Shown one piece after another: positions 14,845-23,370 of a stretch of 27,489 nucleotides of DNA. The translations under genes and the position numbers were made by a program. How positions within the stretch are numbered: the stretch's first letter is position 1; each line of letters starts with the position of its first letter. The DNA is from SKLM01 sp964514285 (lineage in GTDB: Bacteria; Chloroflexota; Anaerolineae; B4-G1). The notes beneath the pieces were generated by a model. That model was not told the DNA's origin and did no database searches. It was given only the letters and a program-made list of their open reading frames with translations. The stretch lies in the NCBI GenBank assembly GCA_964514285.1, contig CAZEQC010000045.1, positions 1 through 27,489 of the forward strand, in the 5' to 3' direction.

Positions 14845-16675
14845 CAAGCGGGCCACCTCTGGCTCACTGCCCACCATCGGCTTTCGCGAGCTCATGTTCA
14901 GCGCGCGCTGGGCGCTGAGGCTCACTTGGTCGACCAGCGCCCGGCTCACACTAGGTTTGATTGGCACGACGCTCGTGCGCAGCCTTATGCCGGCCGCGCT
15001 GGCGTTGGTCGCGCGTGAACTGGTCAACGCCGTGGTGGCTATGCTGGACGGTGGGCTGAGCGCGATGAGCGCCATTCTGCCCTGGTTGCTGCTGGGATGG
15101 GGACTGACCCTGGTGCAAGCGGCGAGCGGCCTGGCGAACAGGTACATCACGCAACGAGTGCATGACGAGCTCAACCTCCGGATCACGTCGGACCTCTTGA
15201 CCCACGCCGCGGGCCTGGACCTGGCATTCTTTGAGTCTCCGCGCTTTCAGGATATGATGGAACGGGCGCAGCAGAACACCACCCGCAGTGTTTCCCAGTT
15301 TCTCACCAACACCCTGGCGGCGGCGACCAGCGTCGTCCAGGTCGTCTCTCTGGTTGGCATCCTGGTCACTATCGAGCCCCTTATCATCATTGTGCTCGTG
15401 TTGATGGTGTTGCCCTACGGGCTCTTCCGCTGGCGTCTCGCTCGACAGCGGTATTCTCTGAAGTACTCCCGGGCTACTAAGCGCCGCTGGACGCGCTATT
15501 TCCTCTCACGGGTGACCAATCGGGCTTCGGTGGCCGAGGTCAAGCTTCTGGAGCTGGCTCCCTTGCTGATCGAGCGATTCCGCACCCTGATGACGAAGTT
15601 CCGCGATCAGGACCACCAACTCTACTGGCGCGCCTTTGCCGGCAGCTTCTTGTTCACCGCTCTATCGACGACGGCGTTCTATGCCATCTTCGCCCGGGTC
15701 GTCCTGCGAGCGCTGGGGGGCGCGTTGACCGTAGGCGACGTTGCCATCTACGGGGGGATGACGTCGCGCTTGCGCAATATGCTGAACACTCTGATCATGA
15801 TCATCAGTGATACGCTGGAACAGACGCTGCATCTGTCTACTCTCATAGACTTCTTCAGCGTCAAGTCGCGGATTATGAGCTCCTCTGGTATGACACCGAC
15901 GTCAGCCCGGGGCGAGATTAGGGTTGAAGACCTATCGTTCACCTATCCGGGTTCCAGGCGGCCAGTTCTGTCCAATATCTCTCTGCACATCAGGCCGGGC
16001 GAGACCGTCGCCCTGGTGGGCGAGAATGGCGCTGGCAAGACGACGCTGGCAAAGCTGATCGCGCGGCTGTACGACCCGGAGCAAGGGCGGATCACGTTTG
16101 ACGGCATTGACCTCCGCGACTTGTCGCTTGCCTTCTTGCATAGCCAGACCTCGTTTGTGTTCCAGACCTTTGGTCGTTACGAGGCCACCGCGGCCGAGAA
16201 CGTCGCCTACGGTGACTGGCGACGTATGCTACATAACCACGAGCGGGTAGAGCAGATCGCGCGTCGGGCCAATGTTCACGGGATGATCGAGGCGATGCCC
16301 CAGGGTTACGATACGATGCTGGGCCGCATGTTCGGTGAATACGATCTTTCCAGCGGTCAGTGGCAGAAGATGGCGGCGGCCCGGGCGTTTGCCCGCGATG
16401 GCGCGCTGTTCATTCTGGACGAGCCGACGTCTAACCTCGACGCTCGAGCCGAGTACGAGTTGTTCTCCCACTTTCGGGAGCTGGCAAAAGGGCGAACCAC
16501 CATCCTGATCTCTCACCGTTTTTCGACGGTGAGCATAGCGGACCGCATCCTGGTGATGCACGAAGGTCGCATCATCGAGCGGGGCACGCACCAGGAGTTG
16601 ATGGCGCGAGACGGCCACTATGCCAGTCTCTACGATCTCCACCGGCGGCGAATGGCAGCCCCCGCCGCGGGATAG
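14828..16675 (+). CDS. ABC exporter half-transporter (membrane + ATPase fusion)
   Basis: The protein has 615 residues and starts at ATG 14828, with GGAG 9 nt upstream; the start overlaps the preceding gene. The N-terminal about 340 residues hold the six-helix exporter domain. The ATPase domain begins at IRVEDLSFTYPG. Its motifs are Walker A GENGAGKTT (398-406), the Q-loop FVFQTF, a signature LSSGQ (507-511, with Ser for the first Gly of LSGGQ), Walker B LFILDEPTSNLDA (527-539) and the H-loop ISHRF (His 563). Half-transporters of this type act as homodimers and export lipids, glycolipids, peptides or drugs. Its place between a glycosyltransferase and sulfotransferases suggests that it flips or exports the lipid-linked product. 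It resembles MsbA-like and peptide exporters about equally. Confidence 0.9.
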   Translation: MKPRNSKRATSGSLPTIGFRELMFSARWALRLTWSTSARLTLGLIGTTLVRSLMPAALALVARELVNAVVAMLDGGLSAMSAILPWLLLGWGLTLVQAASGLANRYITQRVHDELNLRITSDLLTHAAGLDLAFFESPRFQDMMERAQQNTTRSVSQFLTNTLAAATSVVQVVSLVGILVTIEPLIIIVLVLMVLPYGLFRWRLARQRYSLKYSRATKRRWTRYFLSRVTNRASVAEVKLLELAPLLIERFRTLMTKFRDQDHQLYWRAFAGSFLFTALSTTAFYAIFARVVLRALGGALTVGDVAIYGGMTSRLRNMLNTLIMIISDTLEQTLHLSTLIDFFSVKSRIMSSSGMTPTSARGEIRVEDLSFTYPGSRRPVLSNISLHIRPGETVALVGENGAGKTTLAKLIARLYDPEQGRITFDGIDLRDLSLAFLHSQTSFVFQTFGRYEATAAENVAYGDWRRMLHNHERVEQIARRANVHGMIEAMPQGYDTMLGRMFGEYDLSSGQWQKMAAARAFARDGALFILDEPTSNLDARAEYELFSHFRELAKGRTTILISHRFSTVSIADRILVMHEGRIIERGTHQELMARDGHYASLYDLHRRRMAAPAAG

Positions 16676-16708
16676 GGACTTGAAGGTAGGGATAGGAGGA
16701 GACCAGCG

Positions 16709-17494
16709 ATGACCTTGATAGTTGGAGGGCACCCTCGCTCTGGCACAACCCTGCTCAGGAACTTGTGCGATCATCATCCTGATATCACCATGACGTTCGA
16801 ATTTGGGAATTTCCTGGCCTTGGACAGGCCCTACAAGGCTTACAGGCGCAGGATCCTCAAGCGCTGGTGGCGCACGAGAGGAAAGCCCTTGCTGACCTCA
16901 AGCTCTGCCCATCCATGGGCAAACGCTGCCGAAAGCCATGCTTTTGTGCTGCGCTATCTCTTCCAGATACACAGATATCGGTGGGAATGCATAGATGCGT
17001 CGACCATCGAGGCGTCGCTTCGGACCATCTTTCCCAAGGCTCGGGTCGTGGGCGACAAGTACCCCGGCTACGTCTTTCTGCTGGACAGGTTGGCGACGGC
17101 AGACGGTCTATCGCGCTTGATCATCTACCGCGATTGTCGGGACGTGGCGCGCTCCGCCCTGGAGCAGGCACGTACCAACTGGCGGGGTAAGCCGTTCGCG
17201 AAGAAGTTCGATACGGCCGCCAAGGTTGCCAGGCGCTGGGTACGGGCCATCGAACTGACGGACCGTCACGCAGACAGACTGCGTACGATTCGATACGAAG
17301 ATCTGGTTCAGCAGCCAGAACGAGAGATGTGGGCGTTGGGCGAGTGGTTGGGCGTGGATCCAGCCGGTTTTCCTCTGCACATCGTCAGAGATACCAGCAT
17401 CGGGAAACACAAAGACGAGCTCTCCGCCGAGGCGTTGAAGACCATTATGGAGATTGCCGGCCCTGCGATGGCCCGGTTAGGCTATCTCTCGTGA
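16709..17494 (+). CDS. Sulfotransferase (PAPS-dependent type), copy 1
   Basis: The 261-residue protein transfers sulfate from PAPS to an alcohol or amine of a small molecule, lipid or sugar. The 5'-phosphosulfate loop is HPRSGTTLL (8-16) near the N-terminus. The 3'-phosphate-binding segment is LIIYRDCRDVARSAL, preceded by VVGDKYPGYVFLLDRL, and IRYEDLV appears later. It is the tandem paralogue of the next gene, sharing MTFEF-x-x-F-x-ALD-x-PY and the terminal block ending AGPAMARLGYLS. A strong GGAGGAG site precedes ATG 16709, 33 bp after the exporter gene. It carries no membrane anchor and so should act in the cytoplasm before export. The related nucleotide-binding families that share this P-loop are less likely, given the full pair of motifs. 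Confidence 0.85.
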   Translation: MTLIVGGHPRSGTTLLRNLCDHHPDITMTFEFGNFLALDRPYKAYRRRILKRWWRTRGKPLLTSSSAHPWANAAESHAFVLRYLFQIHRYRWECIDASTIEASLRTIFPKARVVGDKYPGYVFLLDRLATADGLSRLIIYRDCRDVARSALEQARTNWRGKPFAKKFDTAAKVARRWVRAIELTDRHADRLRTIRYEDLVQQPEREMWALGEWLGVDPAGFPLHIVRDTSIGKHKDELSAEALKTIMEIAGPAMARLGYLS

Positions 17495-17512
17495 TCCGCG
17501 GAAGGAGAACAT

Positions 17513-18346
17513 ATGTTGGAGCAACGCGTTGAGTCGCTGTCCGGCGAACGATCGAGAGTGTCGCTGACGAGATCCCCCCTGATCATCTGCGGACATCCAC
17601 GGTCGGGAACCTCGTTGCTGAATCGGTTGTGCAACGCACATCCCGCCATCGCGATGACGTTCGAATTCAGGAGCTTCTGGGCATTGGATGTGCCTTACAG
17701 TGAGCACGTTTGGGCGATTCGCAAGAACTGGGTGAAGCGCCCTATTGTCCGGATACCTGGCGAGCGGGGCAAACTCAGGGCGTGCACCAACAGCGCGGTC
17801 TTTCTGACCCGTTACCTGACAGGGCTACTTGGTTTTGGACGGTGGCAGGTTGACGTGTCTATGGTAACGGACGTCCTGCATCAGATCTTCCCTTGGGCCT
17901 CCATTGTCGGCGACAAGAAGCCGAACTACATCCTCTGTCTGGATAGGCTGCTTTCTTTTGAAGCATTGTCCTGCCTGGTTATCTACCGCGACGCCCGCGA
18001 TGTGGTAAGCTCGGTGCTGCAGAAGAGCCGTACCCGACCGTGGAACAACACGTGGCGCAGGCTCAACACAGCCGAAAAGGCGGCCCAAAGCTGGGTGTCT
18101 GCTATCGAGACGATGCAGCGACACGCGGACAGCGTCTACCCCATTTGCTACGAGGACCTGGTCACAGAACCTCAGTATGTCCTGAAACTCCTTGGCAACT
18201 GGCTGGCGGTGGATCCCCTAGGATTTCGTCAGCGTGGAGTTCACGCGAAGAGCGTAGGCAAGCATACGAGCGGCCTCAGCCAACAAGCGTTGGCGACCGT
18301 TATGGAGGTAGCCGGCCCCACGATGGCTCGGCTTGGTTATCTCTAG
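17513..18346 (+). CDS. Sulfotransferase (PAPS-dependent type), copy 2
   Basis: This 277-residue paralogue of the preceding gene lies 18 bp downstream, with GGAAGGAG before its ATG. It has a 24-residue N-terminal extension relative to copy 1. The phosphosulfate loop is HPRSGTSLL (28-36), then MTFEFRSFWALDVPY, VVGDKKPNY-like IVGDKKPNYILCLDRL, and the 3'-phosphate segment LVIYRDARDVVSSVL. It ends MEVAGPTMARLGYL. Tandem duplication followed by divergence fits two enzymes that modify different positions of the same product, though redundancy is possible. A 15-codon fragment of a third copy lies directly downstream. Confidence 0.85.
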   Translation: MLEQRVESLSGERSRVSLTRSPLIICGHPRSGTSLLNRLCNAHPAIAMTFEFRSFWALDVPYSEHVWAIRKNWVKRPIVRIPGERGKLRACTNSAVFLTRYLTGLLGFGRWQVDVSMVTDVLHQIFPWASIVGDKKPNYILCLDRLLSFEALSCLVIYRDARDVVSSVLQKSRTRPWNNTWRRLNTAEKAAQSWVSAIETMQRHADSVYPICYEDLVTEPQYVLKLLGNWLAVDPLGFRQRGVHAKSVGKHTSGLSQQALATVMEVAGPTMARLGYL

Positions 18347-18374
18347 CGGCTAGAAACGGGAGAACCAGAAGTAT

Positions 18375-18422
18375 ATGGCTGTTGCTGGGCCAACGATGGC
18401 ACGACTGGAGTACCCTAACTGA
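18375..18422 (+). pseudogene. Tail fragment of a third sulfotransferase copy
   Basis: The short frame reads MAVAGPTMARLEYPN then TGA. The last codons of the preceding sulfotransferase read MEVAGPTMARLGYL. The DNA is similar throughout these 15 codons, and nothing similar precedes them. It looks like what remains of a third tandem copy after deletion. Its TGA overlaps the ATG of the next gene (TGATG), so if translated it could couple ribosomes into the glycosyltransferase gene. The best upstream site is GGGAG at 18358-18362, with 12-nt spacing. Confidence 0.65.
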
Positions 18423-19321
18423 TGGCGGTGAGCACGCCGCGCTTCAGCGTGATCATCCCAACCTGGAACCGTCCGCATAAACTGGCGACCTGTTTGCGGA
18501 GCTTTCTGGCTCTCGAGTATCCTGCCGAGGCCTGGGAGCTGATCGTCGTCAATGACGGTGGAACTGCGTCGTTCAACGCGATGACGAGCCATCTGAGGGG
18601 GAAGCTTCCGCTACAGTTGGTGAACGTACAACACGCCGGGCCTGCCGCAGCGCGTAATGCGGGGGCCAGGCAGGCCTGCGGTGACTATTTGGCTTTCACC
18701 GACGACGATTGCCGGGTGGCGTCTGACTGGCTGCAGTGCTTTGCCGCATGTTTTGGGGATGGCGACTGGGGTGCGCTGGGCGGGCGGACGTTGAACCCAT
18801 TTCCCGACAATGGGACCGCCAGAACCGGCCAGCGCTTGATTGACTTCTTGTACGAGTACATGAATGATGAAGCCGGTAACGCGCTGCTGCTTTTTTCCAA
18901 CAATGCGGCCTATCGTCGTCCGGTATTCGATGCCCTGGGTGGCTTCGACGAGACGTTCCCCTGGGCCGCAGCCGAGGACCTTGAGTTGAGCCTCCGCCTG
19001 CTGGCGAGGGGATATCGGCAGCGCTACTGCCTGGACGCCCGGGTGTGGCACTATCACCGGCCGACGTGGCGAAGGTACGCCGCTCAGCAGTTCCACTATG
19101 GACGGGGAGCGTACTTCTTACGCCAGGCGCGGAAGCGCCTTGAGAGCGAACGCCAAGCCGCGCCGCGCGCCAAGCGGTCGTTTTATGTGCCGCTCGCGCA
19201 ATCGCTATGGCGCTCCAGAGCACCGCTCTCCATGTGGCTGTTGATCGCTGTGTCTCAGATGGCCTACCACGTGGGGAGGGTTTGCCAGACCCTATGCAGC
19301 CGACTTGCAGCACGGCTGTGA
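18422..19321 (+). CDS. Family 2 glycosyltransferase (paralogue of 10185-11093)
   Basis: The 299-residue GT-A enzyme has FSVIIPTWNRPHKLATCL, LIVVNDGGT, HAGPAAARNAGARQACGDY, the metal-binding DDD in AFTDDDCRV, GGFDETFPWAAAEDLELSLRL and VWHYHRPTW. The ends carry SMWLLIAVSQMAYHVG, a probable membrane-contact helix. It is a close relative of the glycosyltransferase in the minus-strand operon, so the two operons probably act on related products. Its ATG overlaps the stop codon of the sulfotransferase remnant, and the FAAL fusion gene follows after 73 bp. Donor and acceptor sugars are unknown. Confidence 0.9.
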   Translation: MAVSTPRFSVIIPTWNRPHKLATCLRSFLALEYPAEAWELIVVNDGGTASFNAMTSHLRGKLPLQLVNVQHAGPAAARNAGARQACGDYLAFTDDDCRVASDWLQCFAACFGDGDWGALGGRTLNPFPDNGTARTGQRLIDFLYEYMNDEAGNALLLFSNNAAYRRPVFDALGGFDETFPWAAAEDLELSLRLLARGYRQRYCLDARVWHYHRPTWRRYAAQQFHYGRGAYFLRQARKRLESERQAAPRAKRSFYVPLAQSLWRSRAPLSMWLLIAVSQMAYHVGRVCQTLCSRLAARL

Positions 19322-19333
19322 ACAACCGATGCT

Positions 19334-19362
19334 GGGAAAGACATGGCGACAGAATCTTTCCC
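19334..19362. promoter_or_regulatory. 8-bp inverted repeat between glycosyltransferase and FAAL genes
   Basis: GGGAAAGA and TCTTTCCC form a perfect 8-bp stem around a 13-nt loop in the 73-bp gap. No T-run follows, so it is a poor terminator. It may moderate read-through or stabilise an mRNA end. The ribosome binding site AAAGGGA for the GTG start at 19395 follows. Confidence 0.4.
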
Positions 19363-19394
19363 GACTTAGCTTGTTGTAAAGGGAATCTACGAGA

Positions 19395-22300
19395 GTGCTT
19401 TCTCAAGTCGATCCAACGACCAAGGCTTCCACGCTGGTGGACATCTTGCGCTGGAGAGCGTGTCACCAGACCGACGAGCTGGCCTATACGTTCCTGAGGG
19501 ATGGGGAGGTCGAGCAAGCCTCGCTGACCTTTGGGGAGCTGGATCGACGAGCCCGTGCCATCGCCGCTCAGCTTCAGAGCAGGAACGCCGCCGGGGAACG
19601 GGCCCTGCTGCTCTACCCGCCGGGACTGGCGTTCATCGCGGCCTTTCTGGGATGTCTGTACGCGGGCGTCGTGGCCGTACCTGTGTACCCACCCGACCCC
19701 GCTCGACTGCCCCAGACGCTGCCCAAGCTGCGGGCCATCATAGGCAATGCTCGGCCATCCATAGCCCTGACGGTTACCCCGATCCTGGCTATGGTTAACC
19801 GTATGTTTGCTCGGGATGCGGATTTTCAGACTATGCTCTGGCTGGCTACAGATGAGGGTTCCGGTAACCCTTCGGCAAACCCGGGGCAGGCTCTGGCATC
19901 GGATTGGCGGGAGCCAGCACTGGATGGCGACACCCTGGCTTTCCTTCAGTATACCTCCGGTTCCACGGGGACGCCAAGGGGGGTCATGGTCAGTCACGGC
20001 ACTTTGCTGCACAATGAGCGAATGATCAAGACAGCCTTCGACCATACAAGGGAGACCGTCTTTGCAGGCTGGTTGCCCTTGTTCCACGACATGGGACTCG
20101 TTGGGAATGTGTTTCAACCTCTGTACTTGGGCATTCCGTGTATTCTTATGTCACCTTTGGCATTTCTTCAAGAGCCTTTCCGCTGGCTTCAGGCGATTTC
20201 CCGCTACAGGGCGACCACCAGCGGTGCGCCGAACTTCGCCTACGATCTGTGTGTGCGCAAGACGACGCAGGAACAGCAGACTACGCTTGATCTGAGCAGC
20301 TGGGAGGTCGCTTTCAACGGTGCCGAACCCGTCCGCGCTGAGACGTTGGAGCGGTTCGCGACCGCTTTCGAGCCATGCGGCTTTCGCCGGGAGGCCTTCT
20401 ACCCCTGCTACGGGCTGGCCGAGGCAACGCTGTTCGTTTCCGGAGGTCTGAAGACGGCGTCCCCTGTCCTTCGGCCTGTCGAGGGAGCAGCGCTGGAGCA
20501 GGATCGTATCATACCTCTCGGCAGCGAGGAGGAGGGATCGCGCACCATCGTGGGCTGCGGTCAGGCGTGGTTGGATGAGCGAATCGTGATCGTTGACCCT
20601 CAATCGTTGAACCTATGTCGCCCTGGCCGAATAGGCGAGGTCTGGGTGTCGGGTTCGAACGTAGCCCAGGGTTACTGGAACCGACCAGATGAGACCGAGC
20701 GGACGTTCAAGGCCAGGTTAGTGCGCACGGGGGAAGGGCCGTTTCTGCGCACGGGAGACCTGGGGGCTATGTGGGACGGCGAGCTGTTCATCACCGGGCG
20801 GCTCAAGGACTTGATTATTATCCGGGGCCGCAACCATTATCCCCAGGACATTGAACTGACGGTGGAGCGGAGCCATCCAGCTTTGCGCGCAGGCTGCGGG
20901 GCCGCCTTCTCGGTCGATGTGGGAAATAAAGAGCGACTGGTCGTCGTTCAAGAGGTGAAACGGGATCACGTGGTAGAGCTGAAAGTAGAGCACGTGATTG
21001 GAGCCATCCGTCAGGCGGTGTGGGAGGAGCATGGTCTAAGAGTCTATGCCGTGTCGCTGCTCGAGACCAGGAGTGTGCCCAAGACGTCCAGCGGCAAGAT
21101 TCGGCGCCACGCCTGCCGTGACGGGTTTTTGGCGGGTAGCCTGGATGTGGTGGGGAGCTGGCGTGAGCGTCTCGCAGACTATGCGCCGCTGGCCCAGACA
21201 GAACCCTTCACAGCAGCTGCCATTCTTGAAGATCTCGCTCAATCAACACCGGCCGAGCAGAAAAAAACCCTGACGCTCTATCTGCGAACCCTGATAGCGC
21301 AAGTCCTTCGGGTGGAAGTCGAAAAGGTCTCGGCTCAGAGCAGTATCCTGAGGCTGGGGTTAGATTCTCTGATGGCCATGGAGGTGCTCAATCAGATCAG
21401 CCAGGACCTTCAGATCACCATGTACCCTCAGGCGTTCTTCGAGAGGCCGAGCATCTCGACATTGGCAGAGTTTCTGGTGGCGGCGTATGTACCGACCAGG
21501 CTGCAGTACGAACTCCCCGGCCAGGGACAGGTGAGAGGGGCAGGCTTTGCCAGGACCATCTCAGAAGGAAGACTCGAAACGCGGTCTACGTCGCCGGACA
21601 ACGAACTGCCCCTATCCCCGATCCACAGGCGAATCAGTCCCCTGCGCCGGCTGGCGGAGAAGGCGGTCGCAGCCGCTTGGTGCCCGATCGCAGCCCGTCT
21701 TCTGGCTTGGTACTCCGGGCAGCGCTGGATACAGGAGCGGTTCTATCGGGAACAGGTAGGCTTGGTACAACAGTTCTACGCCCTACTTGAAGGTGTCACC
21801 GATCGAGAAGAGGACGTTGTTCGGCAGAGCATCCTGTTTCACCTCAAACGTAGGTGGTGGTGCAAGCTGCTGTTACACGGCACGACCCGACTGTTCAATC
21901 GCTGGGTGATCGTCACTGGCCTGCCGGCTTTTCGGCAATCCTACCAGAAAGGAAATGGCATCATTCTGCTGGTGGATCATAACGGGCTCTTGCCTCTCCT
22001 GAAGCAGGTGTCTAGTCGTCGTGGATTCGACAGCGTCTACCCGATCGGGAGACAGCACATGAAGATGAGAAAGATGAGCCATAGAGCTGGCAAGGGAGGT
22101 AGAATGATTCTGTATGGCCTGCTGCTCTCCCGGGCCCAGCAAGTGTTGGAGCGGGGTGGGACAGTTGGGATCGCGGCGGATGGGCGCGCCGGGGGACGTC
22201 AGGGGATCGTTATCCGTTTCCACGGTCGCATGTGCGAATTCAAGCCAGGCTTTGCGGAGCTGGCTCTCACGACGGGTGCCGATGCGATACCGGTCTTTGT

Positions 22301-22505
22301 GTCCATAGATCGTTCAGGGCGAATCAAGGCTGATTTTCTGGATCCCCTGGATGCCGGGCCAGAGACGATGGATCACGATGTGCGGATTGAGCGACTGGTC
22401 AGACAGTATGCAGAGCTGTTGAGGCAGAGGTGGGTCAGATATCCCGGCAGTATCCTGTGGTCGCGAATGAGAAAGCACCTGGCGCTGCCGCCGGTTTTGG
22501 ATTGA
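19395..22505 (+). CDS. Trimodular fatty acyl-AMP ligase - acyl carrier - LPLAT acyltransferase
   Basis: The 1036-residue fusion has three modules. Residues 1-590 are a fatty acyl-AMP ligase: YTSGSTGTPRGVMVSH (186-201), the FAAL-typical HDMGLVGNVFQPLYLG and SRYRATTSGAPNFAYDLCVR, YGLAEATLFVSGG, LRTGDLG, RGRNHYPQDIE (477-487) and SSGKIRR with Lys 568. Residues 625-695 are an acyl carrier domain, with phosphopantetheine Ser 658 in LGLDSLMAMEV. Residues about 810-1036 resemble the LpxL/lysophospholipid acyltransferase superfamily, with IILLVDHNGLLPLL (His 862), AADGRAGGRQG and GADAIPVFVS. The logic would be activating a fatty acid, loading it on the carrier, then transferring it to a hydroxyl of a glycolipid. 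The expected acid five residues after His 862 is Pro, so the last domain may be atypical or inactive. The start is a GTG with AAAGGGA upstream. A matching phosphopantetheinyl transferase gene converges 11 bp away. Confidence 0.9.
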   Translation: MLSQVDPTTKASTLVDILRWRACHQTDELAYTFLRDGEVEQASLTFGELDRRARAIAAQLQSRNAAGERALLLYPPGLAFIAAFLGCLYAGVVAVPVYPPDPARLPQTLPKLRAIIGNARPSIALTVTPILAMVNRMFARDADFQTMLWLATDEGSGNPSANPGQALASDWREPALDGDTLAFLQYTSGSTGTPRGVMVSHGTLLHNERMIKTAFDHTRETVFAGWLPLFHDMGLVGNVFQPLYLGIPCILMSPLAFLQEPFRWLQAISRYRATTSGAPNFAYDLCVRKTTQEQQTTLDLSSWEVAFNGAEPVRAETLERFATAFEPCGFRREAFYPCYGLAEATLFVSGGLKTASPVLRPVEGAALEQDRIIPLGSEEEGSRTIVGCGQAWLDERIVIVDPQSLNLCRPGRIGEVWVSGSNVAQGYWNRPDETERTFKARLVRTGEGPFLRTGDLGAMWDGELFITGRLKDLIIIRGRNHYPQDIELTVERSHPALRAGCGAAFSVDVGNKERLVVVQEVKRDHVVELKVEHVIGAIRQAVWEEHGLRVYAVSLLETRSVPKTSSGKIRRHACRDGFLAGSLDVVGSWRERLADYAPLAQTEPFTAAAILEDLAQSTPAEQKKTLTLYLRTLIAQVLRVEVEKVSAQSSILRLGLDSLMAMEVLNQISQDLQITMYPQAFFERPSISTLAEFLVAAYVPTRLQYELPGQGQVRGAGFARTISEGRLETRSTSPDNELPLSPIHRRISPLRRLAEKAVAAAWCPIAARLLAWYSGQRWIQERFYREQVGLVQQFYALLEGVTDREEDVVRQSILFHLKRRWWCKLLLHGTTRLFNRWVIVTGLPAFRQSYQKGNGIILLVDHNGLLPLLKQVSSRRGFDSVYPIGRQHMKMRKMSHRAGKGGRMILYGLLLSRAQQVLERGGTVGIAADGRAGGRQGIVIRFHGRMCEFKPGFAELALTTGADAIPVFVSIDRSGRIKADFLDPLDAGPETMDHDVRIERLVRQYAELLRQRWVRYPGSILWSRMRKHLALPPVLD

Positions 22506-22516
22506 GTAGTGTCTCT

Positions 22517-23272
22517 CTAGTGGTCTGGCCGGCTTGGGGACCACTGCCAGCAGGTGAGGTGACAGGACTGTCCCTCCACGGCCAGGGATGCTGCGTAGCC
22601 AGGGCCAGGCGCCAATGCTTGGAGAGACCAGCGAGAAGCTTCCTGGGAATTCCCTCGGGTCTTTAGCAAAGCTGCCGGCTCTCCGGGGGCCAACGAGACG
22701 GAGAAGTGATCAAGCGGCAGTGCAAGGCCCTCTCCTCTGGCCTTCACGTAAGCCTCCTTGCGCGTCCAACAGGCAAAGAACGCCTCAGCCTGCACCTCGG
22801 GCGGGAGTGAGCGGAGTGCGGCGACCTCTGAGGGGGAGAAGAACTGCTCGGCAATCCGCTCGTCTGCCACGGCGGGCCGGATGGCTTCGATGTCAATGCC
22901 CACCTTCCTCCCCCGCGTTACGGCAAAAAGGGCCATCCCGTGAGAGTGGGATAGGTTGAAGCGCAGACCGTCATCGCCGGACCTCCCGTCCAGGAATGGC
23001 TTTCCGTGGGCATTGTAGTAGAATAGGATTCGACTCGGTTCGTTATCAAGATAGCGGGCCAGGATGGCTCGAAGGACCCCCCGAACGGCGATGAAGTGCC
23101 GGCGGTCTCGCTCAAAGCGAAACCAGGCCGCTCTGATCTGTTCGTCCGCTGAGAGCGTTTGCGCTAGGTTCCGTATGGGTGGTGTTTCCAGATCGAGAGC
23201 CGCGCGCCAGACGTGGACCTCATGTCTCGCTATCGTTATGATTCCCGGTGGGGAAAGCCACGGAGCGATCAT
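22517..23272 (-). CDS. Sfp-type 4'-phosphopantetheinyl transferase
   Basis: The 251-residue enzyme attaches the phosphopantetheine arm of coenzyme A to carrier-protein serines. It has the complete Sfp-type pattern: YNAHGKPFL, RFNLSHSHG (104-112), the Mg2+-binding GIDIE (125-129) and FFACWTRKEAYVKARGEGL (165-183). Length and motif order match the stand-alone Sfp/Gsp subfamily, not the short AcpS. Its stop codon lies 11 bp from the stop of the FAAL-ACP-acyltransferase gene on the other strand, so Ser 658 of that fusion is the obvious target. It follows the sulfotransferase at 23371-24216 on the same strand by 98 bp and could be co-transcribed with it. Confidence 0.95.
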   Translation of the reverse strand: MIAPWLSPPGIITIARHEVHVWRAALDLETPPIRNLAQTLSADEQIRAAWFRFERDRRHFIAVRGVLRAILARYLDNEPSRILFYYNAHGKPFLDGRSGDDGLRFNLSHSHGMALFAVTRGRKVGIDIEAIRPAVADERIAEQFFSPSEVAALRSLPPEVQAEAFFACWTRKEAYVKARGEGLALPLDHFSVSLAPGEPAALLKTRGNSQEASRWSLQALAPGPGYAASLAVEGQSCHLTCWQWSPSRPDH

Positions 23273-23370
23273 AGTCTACTCTCTCTGATCAGTGTGCTGG
23301 GTAGAGGCTTGCTTGGTCCCGGACTCCCCCGAGGCGACGCATAGTCGTTTCCGAGGAGGGCCCCAGCGAG

